From NCBI RefSeq assembly GCF_025717065.2, contig NZ_JAOVZO020000001.1, positions 248,001 to 312,000 of the forward strand: 64,000 nucleotides of DNA, read 5' to 3'. A program made the translations under genes and the position numbers. The notes beneath the pieces are model-generated. The model saw nothing but the letters and a program-made list of their open reading frames with translations. It did no database searches and was not told the DNA's origin. The DNA is from Tahibacter soli (lineage in GTDB: Bacteria; Pseudomonadota; Gammaproteobacteria; Xanthomonadales; Rhodanobacteraceae). Positions within the stretch are counted from its first letter, which is position 1, and each line of letters opens with the position of its first letter. Below, piece after piece: positions 40,359-49,571 of the stretch.

Positions 40359-43088
40359 TTACCAGCGGAAGTTCGCTTTGACGTTCCAGCGGCGGCCGAG
40401 GAGGTCGTACGTCATCGTGTCGGTGTTCGCGTCGGTGTAGCTCTGGATGAACGGCGCCTTCTTGTCGAACAGGTTGTCGACGCCGATCGCGACGTCGAGC
40501 GCCTCGTTGACCTCGTATTTCACTTGTACATTGTGATACGCGAGGCTCGGCGCGCGTTCGCCGATGTCGCCCGGCAGCGCGTTGATGTCGTCCGCGGAAC
40601 CGATGTACTGCACGCTCCACGAACCCGACCACGCGCCGCGCTGCGCGGTCAGCGCCGCGAGCGAACGCCACTTGGCGAAACTGCCGCGACCGCCGGTGAT
40701 CTTGCCGGCGTAGCGGATCTCGTCCGCGCCGTCGAACGGACGCACGTCGTAGTTCTTGAGGTACGACACGTCCCACGACAGCGTCGCCTTCCAGTCGTCG
40801 ACCGACGCGAACTCGTACAGCACGCCGAGGTCGATGCCGGACATGCGCTCGCTCGCGGTGTTGAGCGGCTGCGACGAGAGGAACTCGATCTCGCCGGTCT
40901 GCGCGTTGCGCGTGAAGTGCGCGGGGCCGCAGAACACGCTCGACAGGCCCGGCGTGTTGTAGCAGACCGAGAGCTTGGTCGAACCGTCGATACGCTGGAT
41001 CGCGTTGTCGATCTTCACGTTGAAATAGTCGAGCGTCACCGTGAGATCGGGCGCGAACTGCGGCGTCCACACGATGCCCGCGGTCAGCGTCTTGGCGTCT
41101 TCGGGTTGAAGGTCGGCGTTGCCGCCGACCGTCGTCAGCACGGTGTTGCCGAGCTGCGTATAGCCGACCGGCACGCCCGACGCGCGGCAGTTCTGCGCGA
41201 CGGTCGACGACGCCGGCATCGCGCTCCAGCCGCTGCACGGATCGGTCGTCGTGAGATTGCCCTCCGACACGCCGCCGAAGAGCTCCGGCACGTTCGGGAT
41301 GCGGAACGCCGACGCGACGTTCGCGCGCGCCTTGAGCGACGGCGTGATCTCCCAGTCGAGGCCGAGCTTGTAGTTCGTGTCGTTGCCGAACAGGTCGTAG
41401 TTCGAATAGCGGCCGGCGGCGTTGAGCGTCAGCGAGCGCGCGAACGGACTGTCCATCAGGAGCGGCACCGCGAATTCGACGTAGGCCTCCTTCGCCACGT
41501 AGTCGCCGGCGATCGGATCCTGCTGGTTCGTGTTGGCGATGCCGGCGACCGTGCGCGGGTCGGGATTGCGCCAGCCTTTCTCCTGCCGCACTTCAAGGCC
41601 CGTGGCCATGCCGACCCATCCGGCCGGCAGTTCGAACAGTTCGCCGGAAAGATTCGCGGTCCAGCTCTTCTGCTCGTTGCCGCCCTTGTCGCGCGTGGTG
41701 AACAGGATGTAGTCGAGCACGGCCTGCGTCACGTCGCCGTAGCCGAGATAGTCGGCGCACGGGATCGCCGCGCCGGCCGCGTTGCTGCACACCGACGTGT
41801 CGAGCGTGCGCGCGACGCGGTCGAGATCGGCGACGGCGGTCGAGCCGTCGGTGCCGGTGTTGCGGCCGAAATTGATCGCGGTCGTCCAGTCCCAGCCCGT
41901 GCCGATGCGGCCCTGCGCGCCGAACACGACGCGCGTCGTGTCGACTTCCTGGTAGAACTCGCGCACGCCCGCTTCGAGCAGGCGCCGGCGCTGCAGCAGC
42001 AGGTTCTGTCCGGTCGGGTTCGTCGGATGATCGGCGGCGATGTTGATCGGGCGGTACACGCCGAGCGCGCCGGGCGTCGCGAGCTGGTTCGAGTCGCGGT
42101 GCGTGTACATCAGCTCGGCGAACAGCGACGTGTTCTCGTCGACGTCCAGCGTGCCGAACGCGCCGACGCTGACGCGCTTCAACGGATTGACCGCGTTGAG
42201 GTACGGATTCGAGTTGAAGTTGTGCTTGCCCGGCGAATACGTTTCGTAGAAATCGCCGTCGCCGTTCGGGTCCTGGTTGAAGTTGACGCGACGGCCGTCG
42301 GCGAGAATCGCGCGACCGCCGATCGTCGACGAGCTGCCCACGCAGACGAGCTTGCCGCCGTCTTCGCCGAGCGCGCACGGCGCGCGGCTGGCCATGTTCA
42401 CGGTGCCGCTCTCGGCGTAGTTGATCGACGCCATCGCGGTGTACGCATCGCCGGTCTTGCCCCAGGCGACGTCGGCCGCCTTTTCGGCACCGTCGCCCTT
42501 GAAGGTTTCGCCGTAGCGGATCGACGTTTGAAGACCGTCGAATTTTTTCTTCGTGATGATGTTGACGACGCCGGCGACGGCGTCGGCGCCGTAGATCGCC
42601 GATGCGCCGTCCTTGAGCACTTCGATGCGTTCGATCAGCGCGACCGGAATGGTGTTGAGGTCGACCGAACTGTTCGCGCCGGTGCCGCCGTTGACGACGC
42701 GGCGGCCGTTGAGCAGCACCAGCGTGCGGTTGATGCCGAGGCCGCGCAGGTTGACCTGCGTCGTGCCGTAGCCGTTGTCGGCCCAGTAGGCGTTCGTCTG
42801 GTTGCCGGCGAAACCGGCCGACGCCGGCATGCGCTGCAAGATGTTCTCGACGGAGATCGCGCCGGAGCGTTCGATCGCCTCGGCATCGATCACGGTGACG
42901 GGACCGACGCCGGAAATCTGCGCGCGTTTGATGTGGCTGCCGGTGACGACGACGGCTTCGAGGCTCGCCGTCTCGGCCGCCTCGGCGGGGGATGCGGCGT
43001 CGGCGGACTGGGCGAACGACGCGGGCACGGCGCCGAGCGACAACAACGCGCCGACGGCGACGGTAAGGCGATTGCGTTTGCAAGACAT
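40359..43088 (-). CDS. TonB-dependent outer-membrane receptor (metal uptake operon)
   Basis: This is a 909-residue receptor. Signal peptide at 1-27 (ASFAQ). A TonB-box-like segment is EAVVVTGSHI (about 44-53). The plug domain runs to about 170 (ENILQRMPASAG, VNLRGLGINRTLVLLNGRRVV). A 22-strand barrel follows with a terminal aromatic end (VKANFRW). It resembles the large Xanthomonadales receptors more than classical siderophore receptors. Cys occur in extracellular-loop-like stretches (APCALGED, SVCSNAAG..CADY). Its operon partners, a CopL/CruR-like leader and PepSY reductases, suggest copper or iron-chelate uptake. The substrate cannot be read from sequence. Confidence 0.92.
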   Translation of the reverse strand: MSCKRNRLTVAVGALLSLGAVPASFAQSADAASPAEAAETASLEAVVVTGSHIKRAQISGVGPVTVIDAEAIERSGAISVENILQRMPASAGFAGNQTNAYWADNGYGTTQVNLRGLGINRTLVLLNGRRVVNGGTGANSSVDLNTIPVALIERIEVLKDGASAIYGADAVAGVVNIITKKKFDGLQTSIRYGETFKGDGAEKAADVAWGKTGDAYTAMASINYAESGTVNMASRAPCALGEDGGKLVCVGSSSTIGGRAILADGRRVNFNQDPNGDGDFYETYSPGKHNFNSNPYLNAVNPLKRVSVGAFGTLDVDENTSLFAELMYTHRDSNQLATPGALGVYRPINIAADHPTNPTGQNLLLQRRRLLEAGVREFYQEVDTTRVVFGAQGRIGTGWDWTTAINFGRNTGTDGSTAVADLDRVARTLDTSVCSNAAGAAIPCADYLGYGDVTQAVLDYILFTTRDKGGNEQKSWTANLSGELFELPAGWVGMATGLEVRQEKGWRNPDPRTVAGIANTNQQDPIAGDYVAKEAYVEFAVPLLMDSPFARSLTLNAAGRYSNYDLFGNDTNYKLGLDWEITPSLKARANVASAFRIPNVPELFGGVSEGNLTTTDPCSGWSAMPASSTVAQNCRASGVPVGYTQLGNTVLTTVGGNADLQPEDAKTLTAGIVWTPQFAPDLTVTLDYFNVKIDNAIQRIDGSTKLSVCYNTPGLSSVFCGPAHFTRNAQTGEIEFLSSQPLNTASERMSGIDLGVLYEFASVDDWKATLSWDVSYLKNYDVRPFDGADEIRYAGKITGGRGSFAKWRSLAALTAQRGAWSGSWSVQYIGSADDINALPGDIGERAPSLAYHNVQVKYEVNEALDVAIGVDNLFDKKAPFIQSYTDANTDTMTYDLLGRRWNVKANFRW

Positions 43089-43272
43089 GGAACAACTCCC
43101 GAACTTTCTGATCTCGTGGGTCGATCGAGCCCGCGAAGCCGCGCAGTGTGTGTGCGGCGGCGCGCCGCGTCGACGCGACGCAGTGACGCGCCGGGCGGGG
43201 CGGAGGGCTCGAAGGCTTGGGTGTGCGCCGCGCGCGGCACGGTTGGCCGCGAAATGCGCGCAACGACGAACG

Positions 43273-43291
43273 GGCCACGGCGAGCGTGGCC
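43273..43291 (-). terminator. Hairpin directly after the CopL/CruR-like leader gene
   Basis: GGCCACG-GCGAG-CGTGGCC, a perfect 7 bp stem, begins eight bases beyond the leader stop on the minus strand and 185 bases before the receptor start. No T tract. It fits a site where translation of the leader could control transcription of the receptor operon. Confidence 0.5.
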
Positions 43292-43298
43292 GGCGAGA

Positions 43299-43676
43299 TC
43301 AGACGATCGGAGGTCGAAACAGCGGCGTGCGTGTGCTCGACGGCACATGCGGCGCCGACCAGACGAGCGGTTCGGCGAGCAACGCGTGCGGCAGCAGCGA
43401 CGGCGCGACCGCCGGCAGCGCGGCGACCGACAGAAAGCAGATGCAGCCGCAGGTGCCCTTCGCGCAGTCGCAATCGTCGTGCGCTCCGCCGCGCCCGCCC
43501 TTGCCGGACTCGGCGCAGTCGTCGCCGCGGCTGGCCGCCGGTGCCTGCGCGAGCGCCGTCACGGTGGCGTTCGCGGGTTCGCCGGCATTCGCGTTCGACG
43601 GCCACGACAACACCCGCCCGTCGAGACACAAGGTCACGAGCAGCAGGCAGCGCAGCAGGAAGTCGAGCGAAGGCAT
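43299..43676 (-). CDS. CopL/CruR-like Cys-rich metal-responsive leader protein
   Basis: This is a 125-residue protein. It starts MPSLDFLLRCLLLVTLCLDG, a signal/membrane-like segment (landmark LLRCLLLVTLCL). A Cys/Asp-rich middle (DDCAESGKGG, then DDCDCAKGTCGCICF with six Cys at about 73-87) and a final P-rich tail ending LFRPPIV follow. This layout matches Xanthomonas CopL and the DUF2946 proteins. As I recall, one of these (CruR of Bordetella) is a copper-sensing upstream ORF controlling a TonB receptor/PepSY operon. An upstream in-frame GTG (43718) is an alternative start. It is followed by a hairpin and the receptor gene. Confidence 0.8.
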   Translation of the reverse strand: MPSLDFLLRCLLLVTLCLDGRVLSWPSNANAGEPANATVTALAQAPAASRGDDCAESGKGGRGGAHDDCDCAKGTCGCICFLSVAALPAVAPSLLPHALLAEPLVWSAPHVPSSTRTPLFRPPIV

Positions 43677-43791
43677 GGCGACGGCGTGACGGGTCCGGTG
43701 GTGAACGCTGGTTTCCACGCGCGGCCAAGTCCCCTGGCGACGGCTGGAAACGACGACGATGCGACCCCGGACGGATGTCGGGGCCGCCTAT

Positions 43792-43821
43792 CAGTTATCA
43801 CGCCGAAAACCGCGGTGTCAA
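43792..43821 (-). promoter_or_regulatory. Candidate sigma70 promoter of the metal-uptake operon
   Basis: On the minus strand TTGACA (43816-43821) is followed after 16-18 bases by GATAAC/TAACTG (43792-43799). It lies about 115 bases upstream of the leader ATG, leaving room for an untranslated leader with the hairpin CCCCGACATCCGTCCGGGG. Confidence 0.5.
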
Positions 43822-43910
43822 CGCGCTTGCGCCGCGCAACGGTTTGACGCGGGCGTTGCCGCGGCGCAGCACGCCGAATTGCGCGCGTCTTTGCATAGAA
43901 GTAGAAAAAT

Positions 43911-46118
43911 TCAATCGTTCGGGCGCAGCAGCGAACCGAACGTCAGGTAGAACGAATTGTGGCCGCCCTGCGCGTGGCCGTAGCCGACGAAAACCGGGCC
44001 GAGAAACGTGTCGATGCCGAGAAACAGGCTGCCGGCGCCGACGAGGTCCTTGCCGCGCACTTCGTCGCGCGTATCCCAGATGCCGCCGGCTTCGAGGCTC
44101 GCGCCGGCGTAGACCGGCACCGAAATCAGCTTCGTCGCGTCGGTGAGGCGGCGGTAGTAGACGACGCGTCCGAGCGCCGTCTGTCCCGCGAGCAACTGGT
44201 TTTCGGTGAAACCCGAGAGGTTCGCAAGGCCGCCGAGCGTGCCGAACGTCGAGAGCAGGTCGCCGTCGCCGCCGGCGCTGTGCAGTCGCGTGCCGACGAG
44301 CCAGCGGTTCGCGCCGTACGAGAACGCGGTGTCCCAGTTCAGGCGCACGACGTTCGCCGCCGATTCGGACCCGAGTTCGGTCAGCAGCAACTCGTCGGAC
44401 AGGTCCAGCCGCGAACCGCGTGTCGGAAAGCCCGAATCGTCGAGGCTGTCGCGTGTCACCTGCAGCTTGACGCCGCCGAACGTCTGGTCGAGCGAGGCGG
44501 GCAGGTCGGGCGTGCCGACGCGGCGCTTGACCGAGTCGTAGCCGTATTCGATCGTGCCGGAGAAGCGCCAGGTCGCATCCGGTGTGTAGCCCAGTTCCAA
44601 TGCGGCGATGCTGCGGCTGCGGCGGTACTCGGCGAGCGTTTCGTTGAGGTCGATGCCCGAGCCGATCGGGATGTTGTTGGCGCGATAGTCGAGATACGGC
44701 GCGACGTAGTACTGGCCGTGGTCGCCGAACGGCTGATAGAACTCGCTGTGCAGGCCGGTGACGCGGCCGAGTTCGAGACGGTTGCGCGATTCGCCGCCGC
44801 GTTCGTTCAAGCCGGTGAAGTTCATTTCGCCGATCAGCTGGTAGCTGTTGCGGCCGGCGAAGTCGTCGGACAGGCGCAGCCCGAAGCGCAGGAAATTCGG
44901 GCCCCAGCCCTTGTCGACCGGGTGTACCTCCAGGCCGGTCTTGCCGTCGCGTTCGGCGAGCTCGTACGTGATGCGCTCGTAGCTGCCTTCGCCGTAGGCG
45001 AGGCCGATGTCGGATTCGAGCGTCTTCGGGTCGAACGGCTTGTCGACGTTGTCGGACAGGCGCTGCTCGACGTAGGCGGCGGTGCGGCTGCGCCCGCGCA
45101 GCACGTCGATGAACGCGATCAGCGGCGGATCGAAGCCGCGCTGGCGATGACGCGCGGTGAACTGCGCGTAGCGCGCCTCGTCGACCGCGTAGCGGCGCAG
45201 GGCGACGACGGCTTTTTCCGCGCTCGCGGCGCCCGCCGCGACCGTTTCGCCGGCGCGCTGGAAGTCGGCGCTGCCGACGTCGCCGAGATCGGGCACGATC
45301 AGCACGTCGGCGTCGCCGAGCGTCGCCAACTGAATATCCGTCTCGCGTTTCATCAGTGTCGTGAGCATCTGGTTGGCGATCGAGAACGGCGAGTTGAGCT
45401 TTTCCTCGTCGACCAGCGGTTCGCCGACGTTGACGACGATCAGGCGCGTGCCGCCGAGGGCGCGCGCGACGTCGATCGGTACATTGTCCACAATGCCGCC
45501 GTCGACCATCAGCCGGCCGCGGTAGCGCACCGGCGCGAACGCGCCCGGCACCGACATGCTGGCGCGGATCGCCATCGCGAGATCGCCGTCGGAAAACACC
45601 ACTTTCTCGCCGTTGCCGATATCGGTCGCGATCGAGCGGAACGGGATCGGCAGGTCGTCGAAGGTCTGCACGCCGCCGGTCGACAGCAATAGGCGCCGCA
45701 GCAGGAGCTGCAGTTTCTGGCCCTGGATCATGCCGCGCGGCAGCGCGATGCTGCCGTCCTTCAAACCGAGTTCGATGCCGCCGAGAAAGCGCAGTTCGTC
45801 TTCCTTGCGCCGCATCGGCAGTTCCTGGCGCGGCGGATCGTCGCGGAACATGTCTTTCCAGTCGATGCCCTTCAGCACCACTTCGATCGCGTCGGCGTCG
45901 TAGCCGGCCGCGTACAGGCCGCCGACGATCGCGCCCATCGAGGTGCCGGTGATGCAGTCGATCGGCACGCGCTCGCGTTCGAGCACCTTGAGCACGCCGA
46001 TGTGCGCGGCGCCGCGCGCGCCGCCGCCGCCGAGCACGAGGCAGGTGCGCGCCGCGGCCGGCGCGGCGATGCACGACACGAGAGTCAAAAAGGCGAGCAG
46101 GCGTAGCGAAAGGCGCAT
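43911..46118 (-). CDS. Patatin-like phospholipase with POTRA and beta-barrel (type Vd autotransporter-like)
   Basis: This is a 735-residue protein. Signal peptide at 1-23. The patatin domain (about 25-320) has the oxyanion hole G30-G-G-G-A-R-G36, the nucleophile S60 in GTSMG and D206 in DGG, so the catalytic dyad is intact. A POTRA-like domain spans about 325-400. A C-terminal Omp85-type barrel (about 400-735) ends FYLTFGSLLRPND. The architecture equals PlpD-type surface or secreted lipases. It lies 78 bases downstream of the STN receptor gene on the same strand and may be its last co-transcribed gene. Confidence 0.92.
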   Translation of the reverse strand: MRLSLRLLAFLTLVSCIAAPAAARTCLVLGGGGARGAAHIGVLKVLERERVPIDCITGTSMGAIVGGLYAAGYDADAIEVVLKGIDWKDMFRDDPPRQELPMRRKEDELRFLGGIELGLKDGSIALPRGMIQGQKLQLLLRRLLLSTGGVQTFDDLPIPFRSIATDIGNGEKVVFSDGDLAMAIRASMSVPGAFAPVRYRGRLMVDGGIVDNVPIDVARALGGTRLIVVNVGEPLVDEEKLNSPFSIANQMLTTLMKRETDIQLATLGDADVLIVPDLGDVGSADFQRAGETVAAGAASAEKAVVALRRYAVDEARYAQFTARHRQRGFDPPLIAFIDVLRGRSRTAAYVEQRLSDNVDKPFDPKTLESDIGLAYGEGSYERITYELAERDGKTGLEVHPVDKGWGPNFLRFGLRLSDDFAGRNSYQLIGEMNFTGLNERGGESRNRLELGRVTGLHSEFYQPFGDHGQYYVAPYLDYRANNIPIGSGIDLNETLAEYRRSRSIAALELGYTPDATWRFSGTIEYGYDSVKRRVGTPDLPASLDQTFGGVKLQVTRDSLDDSGFPTRGSRLDLSDELLLTELGSESAANVVRLNWDTAFSYGANRWLVGTRLHSAGGDGDLLSTFGTLGGLANLSGFTENQLLAGQTALGRVVYYRRLTDATKLISVPVYAGASLEAGGIWDTRDEVRGKDLVGAGSLFLGIDTFLGPVFVGYGHAQGGHNSFYLTFGSLLRPND

Positions 46119-46196
46119 CGGCGACGGTCCGTGTGGCGTTGCGCGAAGCGTACTTGACGCGGGCGAAGCGCGACACCGCGCCCCGTCGTCAGGCGA

Positions 46197-48518
46197 TCAC
46201 CGCCACTCGTACTGCCAGCGCAGCTCGGTCCGGCGCGGGTCGCCCAGGCGATAGCGCGTGTCGTAGAAGCGGTCGTTGAGGCTGAAGTCGACGCGATCGA
46301 GATAGGTCTGGTCGAACGCGTTGGTGACGATGAGCGCGAGCTCCCATTCGTCCTTGCGATAGCCGACGCGAAAGTCGACGAGGTTGTAGGCCGGCCGCCG
46401 CTTCTTCGGGCTGATTTCCTGTGCCGATTCGGCCTCCGAGACGCGGTAGGCGTCGATCGTGCCGTACCAGCGCAGGTCCGCGCCGTAGCGCGCGCCGAGG
46501 ATCACCGTGCGCTCCGGCGCGCCGGGCATCGGCGGTGTCGGATCGGTGTTGCCGTAGCGGTAGTACTGGAAATCGGCGTCGATCCAGCCGGCGCCGGCGT
46601 TCAGGCGCCACAGCGGCGACAGCCGGTACTCGGCTTCGAGTTCGGCGCCGCGCGCGAGGCCCCGCGCGCCGATGTGGTTGTTGACGAAGTGGAAGCGTTC
46701 GCTGACCTTCGTGTGGAACACGGCGGTGCGCGTCGACAGGTCGCCGCCGAGCCAGCTTGCCTGCCAGCCCAGCTGGGCGGAGTCGTCGCGTTCGGCCGGC
46801 TGTATCCAGTCGGGAAACAGCCCGAGGCTCGAGCGGATGCCGCGGCCGTAGCTCAGCGTGAAGCGCTGGTCGGCGAGCGGCGACCACGCGGCGGTGACGA
46901 GCGGCACCGGAGTGCTCGTGCGAACCTGTCCGAACTGGCGCAGCGGCGGGTTTTCGGCGAGGTCGGCGCAGACGCCGGGCTGTGGATCGCGCAGTTCGCC
47001 GACGTCGCATTCGACGCTGACGATGTAGCGCCGCGTCAGTTCGCGCACGTGGCGCACGCCGGCGCCGAGCGACCATTGGTCGTTGAAACGGTGCTCGGCC
47101 CACGCCCACACGCTGCGCGTGCGGAAGTCGAGGTCCTTGCGATAGTCGGCGACGCGCTGGTACCCGGTCGCCCACGTTGCGTCGTGGTCGGAGAACGACA
47201 TGCCGCTGACCTCGGCGCCGAGCGCGAAGTCCCAGTCGTCGGTGTGGTGATGGCCGGACAGGCTCGTCGCGTTGCGCCGCTCGGTGTTGAAGATGCCGGC
47301 CGGGCCGAACGTGGAGCCGAGCCATGCGCCGCGATGCTGCGCGACGGTGCCGTTCGCGGTCAGGCGCAGGTACCACGCATCGTTGCCGTACTGCACGTTC
47401 GTCGCGGCGCCGACGGCGCGCGTGCGCATCGCGCGCACGACGCGCGCGTAGCTCGCGCCGTCGTCGGGCAGCGGAAACGGCGATTCGCCGGCGGCGGTCC
47501 ACAACGGCGCGTCGTCGCCCGAGACGAGGAGCGCGGAGACTTCCGCGGACAGGCCCGGTATCGATTCCGGCACGAGATTGAGTTTGACGAACGCGTTGTC
47601 GACGTCGCGGTGCGCGCGGTTGGCCTGCGGCACGAAGCGTTCGTCGACGTAGTTCGGCAGGCGGCGGTTTTCGAGCGCGACGCGGATGCCGCTTTCGCCG
47701 TCGCCGAAACGGCTCGACCACGACGCCGAGGCGCGGTGCGCGCCGTCGTTGCCGAGGCCGAAACCGGCGCGCAGCGTCGGCGTTTCGGACGGCGCCGCGG
47801 TGTACAGGTTCAAGGCGCCGGCCGCGCCGGGGCCGCCGCGCTCGAAGCTGCGCGGACCGCGTTCGAGGTCCAGGCCCGCGAGATTCTCCACCGACACCAT
47901 GTCGCCTTCGATCAGGCTCGTGCCGAGGTCGATGTCGTCGAGGCGGACGGCGAGGCCGCTGAACGTATCGAGGTCGCGCTCGATCGCGCGGATGGCGAGG
48001 CCCGCGCCGCTCGCGTAGACGTTCGGCGCGTAGCGGTTGATCTGCGACAGGCTCAGGAGCGGCGCGGTATCGAGCCGGTCCTGCGTGATGCGCGTGATGC
48101 TCATCGCGTCCTGCGCGAGCCGCGTGACCGGCGCTTGCGCCGCTATCACGGGTTCGAGCGCCGGCAGCGGCGTGTCTTCGACGGCGAGCGTGTCGAGTTC
48201 GATCGTTTCGGTCTGGCCGGCGACGACTTCGATCGCGCCGTCGTCGCGGCGGCGCCACGACAGGCCGAGCGGTTTCAAGAGCGCGTCGAGCGCTTCGCCC
48301 AGGCTCGTCGTTTCGCGCCGGCCGTCGCATTCGAGGTCGGCGACGCGCCCGGTGTTGTCGACGATCGGCACGCCGGTGCGCGCGGTCAGCTGCTCCAGGC
48401 AGCCGAGGAGCGGACCCGGCGGCAGATCGAGTTCGACGGTATCGGACGGGTCGGTCGCGAAAACGCTGGCGGGCAGCAGTACGGCGAGCAGCGCGATCCT
48501 GCGCAGTTTCGGCGTCAT
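46197..48518 (-). CDS. FecA-like TonB-dependent receptor with STN signalling domain
   Basis: This is a 773-residue receptor. Signal peptide at 1-21 (VFATD). An STN (secretin/TonB N-terminal) domain at about 25-100 (LPPGPLLGCLEQLTARTGV, EALDALLKPLGLSWRRRDDG) marks a transducer able to signal to FecR. The plug (about 135-250) and barrel follow, ending RWQYEWR. The weak plug signature (INRYAPNVYASGAGLAIRAIERD) is divergent from siderophore receptors. It overlaps the FecR gene by ATGA, so receptor, FecR and sigma factor form one signalling unit. The ligand is unknown. Confidence 0.92.
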   Translation of the reverse strand: MTPKLRRIALLAVLLPASVFATDPSDTVELDLPPGPLLGCLEQLTARTGVPIVDNTGRVADLECDGRRETTSLGEALDALLKPLGLSWRRRDDGAIEVVAGQTETIELDTLAVEDTPLPALEPVIAAQAPVTRLAQDAMSITRITQDRLDTAPLLSLSQINRYAPNVYASGAGLAIRAIERDLDTFSGLAVRLDDIDLGTSLIEGDMVSVENLAGLDLERGPRSFERGGPGAAGALNLYTAAPSETPTLRAGFGLGNDGAHRASASWSSRFGDGESGIRVALENRRLPNYVDERFVPQANRAHRDVDNAFVKLNLVPESIPGLSAEVSALLVSGDDAPLWTAAGESPFPLPDDGASYARVVRAMRTRAVGAATNVQYGNDAWYLRLTANGTVAQHRGAWLGSTFGPAGIFNTERRNATSLSGHHHTDDWDFALGAEVSGMSFSDHDATWATGYQRVADYRKDLDFRTRSVWAWAEHRFNDQWSLGAGVRHVRELTRRYIVSVECDVGELRDPQPGVCADLAENPPLRQFGQVRTSTPVPLVTAAWSPLADQRFTLSYGRGIRSSLGLFPDWIQPAERDDSAQLGWQASWLGGDLSTRTAVFHTKVSERFHFVNNHIGARGLARGAELEAEYRLSPLWRLNAGAGWIDADFQYYRYGNTDPTPPMPGAPERTVILGARYGADLRWYGTIDAYRVSEAESAQEISPKKRRPAYNLVDFRVGYRKDEWELALIVTNAFDQTYLDRVDFSLNDRFYDTRYRLGDPRRTELRWQYEWR

Positions 48519-49459
48519 TGCACCACGTAGGCGACGCGCGGCAGGTGCCGCAGGCTCAGCTGCGACGTCTGCGCGAGCACGCGCAGCGCGGCATCGGGAT
48601 CGGCAAGGGGCAGCGTCGCGGTGATCGGCATCTGCGCGTGAGCGGTGTCGAGCAGCACGATGCGTTCGGGCAGGTAGCGGTCGAGTTCGGCCAGCACGTC
48701 GACGAGCGGCTTGCGCTCGGCCGAGAGTACGCCGCGCGTCCAGCTGTCGGCGTTGACGTCGAGTTCGACGACGTCGAAATTCACGTCGTCGCCGACGAGC
48801 ACCTGCTGCCCGGCGGTCAACTGCGCCGACTTTCCGTCGCCGCGCGTGACCCGCACGATGCCTTCCTGCACGCCGACGTGCGTCGCGCGGTCGCCGCGGT
48901 CGACGACGAAGCGCGTGCCGACGGCCATCGCGTCGGTGCCGCCGGCCAGCACGTGCAGCGGACGGGCCGGGTCTTTCGCGACGCTGATCGCGAGGCGCCC
49001 GCGTACGAGTTCGATGTCGCGGCGCGACGGCGTCATGCGGATGCGCACGGCACTGTCGGTGTCGAGCTGCAGCACCGACCCGTCGGCGAGCGTCTGCGTG
49101 ACCGGCTGGCCGATCGCGCTGTGCAGGTCGCTGCGCAGGTTCTGCACGGTCGGTTGAACGCGCGGGCCGGCGACGAGCGCGACCAGCAGCAACAGCGGCG
49201 CGGCGGCGAGGCTCCAGCGCAGCAGCGGGCGGCGCGACGCGCGCGGCGCTTGCGCCGGGAGCGGCGCATCGGCGCCGAGCGCCTGCTGCAGCGCGAAACC
49301 GGCGGCGGCGACGTCGGCGTAGGCAAGGCGATGGCGCACGTCGCGCGCGAGCCAGGCGTCGAGCCGGGCGGACTCGGCGGTCGACAGCGAACCCTCACCG
49401 GCAAGTGCATGCCAGCGGGCGGCTTCGAGCTGCAGCGATTCGGGCGTGTTCATAGCCAT
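48515..49459 (-). CDS. FecR-family anti-sigma/sensor protein
   Basis: This is a 314-residue single-pass membrane protein. The N-terminal cytosolic DUF4880-type domain (about 3-55: LEAARWHALAGEGSLS, LDAWLARD.RHRLAYADV) binds the sigma factor. The membrane segment is at about 78-98. The periplasmic FecR domain (about 110-240) has LADGSVLQLDTDSAVRI and LAGGTDAMAVGTRF. The C-terminal STN-contact domain (VDVLAELDRYLPERIVL, ADPDAALRVLAQTS) interacts with the receptor. Starts at 49459 (MAMNTP) and 49453 (MNTP) are both possible. It follows the sigma gene by 112 bases and overlaps the receptor gene. Confidence 0.92.
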   Translation of the reverse strand: MAMNTPESLQLEAARWHALAGEGSLSTAESARLDAWLARDVRHRLAYADVAAAGFALQQALGADAPLPAQAPRASRRPLLRWSLAAAPLLLLVALVAGPRVQPTVQNLRSDLHSAIGQPVTQTLADGSVLQLDTDSAVRIRMTPSRRDIELVRGRLAISVAKDPARPLHVLAGGTDAMAVGTRFVVDRGDRATHVGVQEGIVRVTRGDGKSAQLTAGQQVLVGDDVNFDVVELDVNADSWTRGVLSAERKPLVDVLAELDRYLPERIVLLDTAHAQMPITATLPLADPDAALRVLAQTSQLSLRHLPRVAYVVQ

Positions 49460-49571
49460 GTCTCTAGGCGGGACGCGGCAACGGCGAGTTTCCCCCAACG
49501 CCGTCGCTCGGAGTTTGCATCGGCGGGACGTCGTGTTCCCGCGCTCGTATCGATGAGGCCGGTGTGCCCGT

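Noticed and set aside
39774-43847. A 1357-codon open frame antisense to the TonB receptor and PepSY gene
   Set aside because: It is composed of Arg/Ala/His-rich low-complexity sequence and opposes well-defined genes. It is a GC-bias shadow.
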